17,452 nt of DNA from Microcystis sp. T1-4 (GTDB lineage Bacteria > Cyanobacteriota > Cyanobacteriia > Cyanobacteriales > Microcystaceae), in NCBI RefSeq assembly GCF_000297435.1, contig NZ_CAIP01000235.1:1-17452 (forward strand), written 5' to 3'. Position numbers and translations under genes: made by a program. The notes beneath the pieces were generated by a model that worked only from the letters and a program-made list of their open reading frames with translations, was not told the DNA's origin and made no database searches. This document shows, one piece after another, positions 13,814 through 17,452 of this stretch. How positions within the stretch are numbered: position 1 is the first letter of the stretch; each line of letters begins with the position of its first letter.

Positions 13814-13911
13814 TTTAGGACTTACGCAAGATGTGACTGAAAACCTTATTCTTGCGTAGGGGTAATTCATGAATTACCCCTACTTTCGTTCCCTTTTGCG
13901 TAAGTCCTAAA
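13814..13911. mobile_element. MITE-like element, 98 bp, 16-bp perfect terminal inverted repeats
   Basis: TTTAGGACTTACGCAA (13814-13829) is the exact reverse complement of 13896-13911. Inside is a perfect 28-bp palindrome (13856-13883, centre between 13869 and 13870) that starts GTAGGGGTAATTCA. There is no coding capacity, so it would depend on a transposase elsewhere. I recall the GGACTTACGCA ends being common in cyanobacterial genomes, but cannot name the parent IS with confidence. No unambiguous target duplication is visible. Its right end lies eight bases before the start codon of an antitoxin 5' fragment. Confidence 0.82.
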
Positions 13912-13919
13912 AAAATATC

Positions 13920-14078
13920 ATGCAAGCATACAAACTCAAAGGAAAAATTGATCAATCTGGTAACTTGCTGATTACCGAACCCCTGAATTTACCCCCTGGA
14001 AACGTGGAAATTGTAGTTTGGGCAGCCACAGATACCCTTGATCATACCACAACCCCAACCAGTGAACTTATAGATTAA
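13920..14078 (+). pseudogene. Antitoxin 5' fragment, copy 1 (52 codons)
   Basis: The reading frame begins MQAYKLKGKIDQSGNLLITE and stays nearly identical to the full-length gene at 15472-15756 for about 45 codons. It then diverges and stops after SELID. The full-length homologue has 94 residues, so the last half, expected to contact the toxin, is lost. Its upstream leader is replaced by the MITE-like element, which ends eight bases before the ATG. A YafQ-type TA pair begins 44 bases after the stop. It may still encode a DNA-binding-only peptide, but I read it as a remnant. Confidence 0.7.
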
Positions 14079-14125
14079 AATAGAATTACCAAAGCTAGAA
14101 TTTACTTAATTTAGGAGGTTCCATG

Positions 14126-14353
14126 ATGACTTTACAGGAAATTATTAATTCTATCGAAAATTTACCCACAGAAGATCGAGAGTATTTATTTAACTTTCTG
14201 CAAAAACAACGAATTAATCAAAAACGAACTGAAATTTTAACTAATGCAGAAGAACTAAAACAGGCTTTTAAAAATGGTACAGCAAAGAGAGGAACTGTTG
14301 ATGATTTGATTGCTGATTTACTAGGAGATGATGATGGAAGTTGTTTGGAGTAG
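14126..14353 (+). CDS. Antitoxin of YafQ-like pair
   Basis: A 75-residue protein starting MTLQEIINSIENLPTEDREY, with helical N-terminus, then a charged tail (NAEELKQAFKNGTAKRGTVDDLIADLLGDDDG) that would bind the toxin. It sits directly upstream of, and overlaps by 20-26 bp, a RelE-superfamily toxin gene. A near-perfect AGGAGG (14113-14118) precedes it; ATG 14126 lies seven bases away, while ATG 14123 is only four away, so the second ATG is preferred. It probably represses its own operon. It follows the truncated antitoxin fragment at 13920-14078 in the same direction. Confidence 0.8.
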   Translation: MTLQEIINSIENLPTEDREYLFNFLQKQRINQKRTEILTNAEELKQAFKNGTAKRGTVDDLIADLLGDDDGSCLE

Positions 14354-14615
14354 TGGATTTAAAAGGTCTTTCAAGAAGATTACAAAGAAAAATCCACAAT
14401 TAAAAAATCAAATTATTAATGTATTAAGGATTTTGGCTGATGATCCTTTTACACCATCTTTGAATTCTCATAAATTAGGAGGTGAACTAGCAGGTTTATG
14501 GTCTTGTTCTGTTGCTTATAACTGTAGAATTATCTTTAACTTCTCCCAAGATGAGGAGTTATTAGAAATGGTTATTTTATTGATAGATATTGGCAGTCAT
14601 GATGAGGTTTATTAA
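14334..14615 (+). CDS. YafQ-like mRNA interferase toxin (RelE superfamily)
   Basis: This 93-residue protein carries the YafQ/RelE-StbE pattern: VVWSSGFKRSFKKITKKNPQ at the N-terminus, LRILADDPFTPSLNSHKLGGEL in the middle, LWSCSVAYNCRIIFNF, and the ending LLIDIGSHDEVY, whose histidine corresponds to the catalytic His of YafQ. Members cut mRNA on the ribosome at in-frame codons. Three ATG codons in a row are possible (14328, 14331, 14334); AGGAG at 14323-14327 ends six bases before the third, which also starts the protein at the family's usual point. The gene overlaps its antitoxin, giving coupled translation. It appears intact. Confidence 0.86.
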   Translation: MEVVWSSGFKRSFKKITKKNPQLKNQIINVLRILADDPFTPSLNSHKLGGELAGLWSCSVAYNCRIIFNFSQDEELLEMVILLIDIGSHDEVY

Positions 14616-14640
14616 AATGAATTTGTTCAATATGATATCA

Positions 14641-14792
14641 TATAAAAACAGAGTCTCATAAAAAACATCATGCAAGCATACAAACTCAAAGGAAAAATTG
14701 ATCAATCTGGTAACTTAGTGATTACCAAACCCCTGAATTTACCCCCCAGAAACGTGGAAATTGTAGTTTGGGCAGCCACAGATAACCTTTAA
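14641..14792 (+). pseudogene. Antitoxin leader and 5' fragment, copy 2 (40 codons from 14670)
   Basis: Positions 14641-14787 are almost identical to 15443-15589, covering 29 bases of leader plus the first 38 codons of the antitoxin gene whose full copy is at 15472-15756. After WAATDN the sequence changes, and a TAA stop occurs at 14790-14792. That stop overlaps the last bases of the Doc-type toxin gene on the other strand. The join therefore looks like a recombination point where a foreign TA module has replaced the 3' end of this antitoxin and its toxin. Confidence 0.72.
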
Positions 14793-15181
14793 TATTTAAT
14801 AGAATTTTCTCGCAGCCATTCTGATATAGTTTCTTGACTTTCTTGACCGTTTGCTAGTCGTTCCATTATTAAAACAACTTCGGGTTCTGGAACATCTAAC
14901 GAATATCCATTTAATTCCAGAAAGATAGCCATTACTACGAAAGCTACCCGTTTATTACCATCTATAAAAGCATGATTTTTAGCAAATCCATAACCATAAG
15001 CCGCAGCTAAATCAAATATACTGGGTGTAGGTTCACCATAAGCAAGTAAATTTTTCGGTCTATCTAAACTAGCGAAAAACAAATTGTTATCTCGCACACC
15101 CGCCAGACCACCATGCTGTATTAATTGGTCTTCATGTATGGCTTTAACAATTATTTCATCTAACCAGAAAATTCCATTCAT
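14789..15181 (-). CDS. Fic/Doc-family toxin
   Basis: The 130-residue protein is a death-on-curing toxin with the Doc signature HAFIDGNKR at 70-78, preceded by AYGYGFAKN and followed by VAFVVMAIFLELNGY. Doc enzymes phosphorylate elongation factor Tu and stop translation; the lysine in GNKR, where AMPylating Fic proteins have glycine, supports Doc. The N-terminal segment (HGGLAGVRDNNLFFASLDRP) is also typical. Its ATG overlaps the stop of the upstream antitoxin by four bases. The last four bases overlap the stop of the antitoxin fragment on the plus strand. All catalytic residues are present, so an active toxin is expected. Confidence 0.9.
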   Translation of the reverse strand: MNGIFWLDEIIVKAIHEDQLIQHGGLAGVRDNNLFFASLDRPKNLLAYGEPTPSIFDLAAAYGYGFAKNHAFIDGNKRVAFVVMAIFLELNGYSLDVPEPEVVLIMERLANGQESQETISEWLRENSIKY

Positions 15182-15402
15182 TTCCCTAACTCATGAAGTG
15201 CATTTCTGTATTTTGTGCTGACTTTTCTGTAAGCCTCCATTGCTTTTTCAAAATCAGGATTACCAGCAGTTATAATAATACCTGTTGGTGTTTCAGTGAC
15301 AAATACACTGTCTCCTTCTTGAACTTTAAGTTTTTCCAGAGCTTCTTGAGGTAATGTTATAGCCAAGGAATTTCCAACTCTACTAATTTTTAAGGTGTAC
15401 AT
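15178..15402 (-). CDS. AbrB/MazE-type antitoxin of the Doc pair
   Basis: The 74 residues begin with an AbrB/SpoVT swapped-hairpin DNA-binding domain (LKISRVGNSLAITLPQEALEKLKVQEGDSVFV, about 4-35), followed by a tail (NPDFEKAMEAYRKVSTKYRNALHELGK) that would bind and neutralise Doc. The best-known Doc partner is Phd, an unrelated fold, so this is a hybrid AbrB-Doc pair, a combination met in bacteria. GGAGG (15414-15418, minus strand) lies 11 bases before the ATG. The pair is transcribed against the surrounding plus-strand genes, from the short gap before the third antitoxin leader at 15443. Confidence 0.86.
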   Translation of the reverse strand: MYTLKISRVGNSLAITLPQEALEKLKVQEGDSVFVTETPTGIIITAGNPDFEKAMEAYRKVSTKYRNALHELGK

Positions 15403-15471
15403 TCAGTTAATAACCTCCAATTCAGTCAATTTGAGATAATAATATAAAAACAGAGTCTCATGAAAAACATC

Positions 15472-15756
15472 ATGCAAGCATACAAACTCAAAGGAAAAAT
15501 TGATCAATCTGGTAACTTAGTAATTACCGAACCCCTGAATTTACCCCCCAGAAAAGGGGAAATTGTAGTTTGGGCAGCTACAGATACCCTTGATCATACC
15601 ACAACCCTAACCACTGAATCAGCACCAGAAACACCAAAAAGACCAACTAAAATCAAGGTTTTGCAAAACTGGTTTGAGAAAACCCAACCTGCACCTCCTG
15701 ATTTTGATCCAGATCAAGCTAAATGGGAATATTTAAAGGAGAAACATAACCTGTGA
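15472..15756 (+). CDS. Antitoxin of a PIN-type module, full-length copy 3
   Basis: A 94-residue protein: MQAYKLKGKIDQSGNLVITE, then PLNLPPRKGEIVVWAATDT, resembling the small AbrB-like N-terminal strands of cyanobacterial antitoxins, and a charged tail (IKVLQNWFEKTQPAPPDFDPDQAKWEYLKEKHNL). ATG 15472 is used rather than 15460 because the other two copies keep only this start. Its stop overlaps the GTG start of a PIN-domain remnant, the usual coupling of a VapBC-like operon, which is the main reason for calling it an antitoxin. With the toxin broken, it has no cognate partner in this window. The first 40-45 codons recur at 13920 and 14670. Confidence 0.72.
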   Translation: MQAYKLKGKIDQSGNLVITEPLNLPPRKGEIVVWAATDTLDHTTTLTTESAPETPKRPTKIKVLQNWFEKTQPAPPDFDPDQAKWEYLKEKHNL

Positions 15757-15830
15757 AAATCTTGCTTGATACCAACATAATTATAGATAGTGTAAACTTA
15801 AAGAGTTCACCCACTGCCAAAATACCATGA
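15753..15830 (+). pseudogene. PIN-domain (VapC-like) toxin remnant, 25 codons
   Basis: Starting at GTG 15753, which overlaps the antitoxin stop, the frame reads KILLDTNIIIDSVN, the typical start of a PIN ribonuclease including the first metal-binding Asp. After about 15 codons similarity to the family stops, and the frame ends at TGA 15828-15830, overlapping the ATG of the second AAA gene. Normal PIN toxins have about 130 residues with three or four acidic residues, so this cannot be active. AAAGGAG lies 11 bases upstream, showing that it was once a translated toxin gene. The AAA gene seems to have replaced the remainder. Confidence 0.75.
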
Positions 15831-17383
15831 CTCGCTGGTTTAATATTGCCGGTCCCTGTAAAGACGATATCCACTATATGTTATCTCCCACAGTACGATT
15901 ACCAGATTTAGAGGATTTAATTAAACAAGAAAGTTACTTTGTCCTTCACGCACCACGACAAACGGGGAAAACCACCGCTATGTTATCCCTAGCAAAACAA
16001 CTTACCGATACTGGAAATTATGCCGCAGTCATGGTATCAGTGGAAGTAGGAAGTGCATTTAATCATGATCCTACAGCCGCAGAATTGGCAATTTTAGGGG
16101 CATGGTATAATACAATAAATATCCGCTTACCTAAAGAATTGCAACCACCTGTAAAAGAATGGCAACAGGAAGAAGCAGGAAGCAGAATCAAGGCTTTTTT
16201 ATCAGATTGGGCAACATCTTTAAATCGTCCCATAGTATTATTTATAGATGAAATTGACTCTTTACAAGACCAAACATTAATATCAGTTTTACGACAGTTA
16301 AGAGATGGGTTTCCTAATCGTCCTGAAAATTTTCCGACCTCGGTAGGATTAATTGGTTTACGAGATGTGCGAGATTATAAAGTAGCATCGGGAGGTAGTG
16401 ATAGATTAAATACATCTAGTCCTTTTAATATAAAAGTTGCTTCTCTGACTATGCGAAATTTTAATCTTGCAGAAGTGGGAGAATTATATCAACAACATAC
16501 AGCAGCAACTGGACAAATTTTCACACCCGAAGCTATAGAAACAGCTTATGATTTAACCCAAGGACAACCTTGGTTAGTTAATGCTTTGGCTAAAGAAGTT
16601 GTAGAAAAAATGGTAAAAGATAGAAGTATTACTATTACCAAAGAACACATTTTAACAGCCAAATAAATATTAATAGCTCGTCAGGATACTCATTTAGATA
16701 GTTTAGCGGAAAAACTCAGAGAAAAACGAGTTAAAAACATTATTCAACCAATTTTAGCAGGGCAAACATTACCAGATACCCTAGCAGATGATCGCCAATA
16801 TTTAATAGATTTAGGATTATTACGACGTGATCCGATGGGGGGATTAGTTATTTCTAACCCCATTTATCGTGAAGTTATTCCCCGTGTTTTAGTACAAGGA
16901 ACTCAGGACAGTTTACCTTTAATTAGTCCTAGTTGGTTGACTACAACAGGTGAATTAAATATAGATGCTTTATTAACAGCATTTCTCAAGTTTTGGCGAC
17001 AACAGGTCGAACCATTATTAAGTAGTGCTGCTTACCATGAAATCGCGCCACATATAGTATTAATGGCTTTTTTACATCGTGTGGTTAATGGTGGGGGAGT
17101 TTTAGAAAGGGAATATGCAATTGGTAGTGATAGAATGGATTTATGTTTACAGTATAAAGATGTAATTTTAGGGATTGAATTAAAAGTATGGCGAGATAAA
17201 AAACGCGATCCGCAAGCTGACGGAATTGAACAATTAGAATCTTATTTAGGGCGTTTGGGTTTAGATTTTGGTTGGTTATTTATCTTTGATAGGCGAAAAA
17301 ATGCCTTACCAATGGAAGAAAGATTATCCACTGAAGTTGTGGTGACAGAAAATCAATATAGAATTACTGTAATTAGGGCTTGA
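15827..17383 (+). pseudogene. AAA-like ATPase/PD-(D/E)XK gene, copy 2, one nonsense codon
   Basis: This is 518 codons long, exactly like the copy at 10683-12239, but codon 280 is TAA (16664-16666) where copy 1 has GAA, a single G-to-T change. The frame continues open on both sides: 279 residues holding Walker A (APRQTGKTT) and Walker B (IVLFIDEID), and a downstream part, for which the first ATG is 16835, holding MDLCL and GIELK of the nuclease. Hand counts give about 92% identity before the stop, about 56% in the block equivalent to residues 296-374, and about 94% after. No ribosome site precedes ATG 16835. It may be a recent pseudogene, a split gene making separate ATPase and nuclease proteins, or a sequencing error. 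The start overlaps the PIN-remnant stop (ATGA), so it would be translated as part of the antitoxin operon. Confidence 0.8.
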
Positions 17384-17452
17384 ATGTTTTGATAAGGAGT
17401 AGGTTGGCGATAAATATCTGTAACAAATAATATAGCAATTTTCTAACTTATG

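Noticed and set aside
13814..13911. Intrinsic terminator or riboswitch rather than a mobile element
   Set aside because: Perfect 16-bp ends separated by almost the whole 98 bp, plus an internal 28-bp palindrome, fit a MITE-like element better. No T-run follows the palindrome.
17450..17452. ATG at the very end of the window as start of a new gene
   Set aside because: Only the three bases are visible and no ribosome site is clear, so it cannot be supported.

Overview
The window looks like a chromosomal segment of a cyanobacterium, most likely Microcystis or a close relative. The evidence is eight GCGATCGC (HIP1) palindromes in the first 10.3 kb, tandem heptamer repeats of the kind known from cyanobacteria, a stand-alone GUN4-domain gene, several Uma2 and DUF29 genes, and many toxin-antitoxin (TA) modules. 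The genus is an inference; a cyanobacterium is well supported.

Positions 1-4411 are mostly conserved genes: a MacB/FtsX-type ABC transporter permease (242-1456), a convergent histidinol dehydrogenase homologue that appears to lack several active-site residues (1462-2718), a repeat-filled spacer (2719-3064) and biotin carboxylase accC (3065-4411). Positions 4455-6869 hold three Uma2-family putative nuclease genes, two of them a tandem duplicate, plus a DUF29 gene. Positions 7061-10321 carry an Hsp70-like protein with a GTG start, an easily missed 43-residue gene on the minus strand (8740-8871) with its own Shine-Dalgarno and likely terminator, and cinA.

From 10683 the character changes: AT-rich, no HIP1 sites, many repeats and small selfish-type genes. 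Two copies of a 518-codon AAA ATPase/PD-(D/E)XK protein (10683-12239 and 15827-17383, same orientation) bracket a 3.6 kb island. The second copy has one in-frame nonsense codon. The island holds a RelE/ParE-type TA pair, a perfect 90-bp tandem duplication, a GUN4 mini-gene between imperfect direct repeats, a 98-bp MITE-like element with a 28-bp palindrome, a YafQ-like TA pair and an AbrB-Doc TA pair. The 5' part of one antitoxin gene occurs three times. The first two copies are truncated and each is followed by a foreign TA pair; the third is full length and is followed by a PIN-toxin remnant that runs into the second AAA gene.

The most notable points are the antitoxin 5' end repeated beside unrelated TA modules (a possible recombination point), the AAA-nuclease pair that is about 93% identical at both ends but about 56% identical in a central block, the likely non-catalytic HisD paralogue, and the 43-residue gene. 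All protein alignments and residue equivalences were made by eye and from memory of the families.
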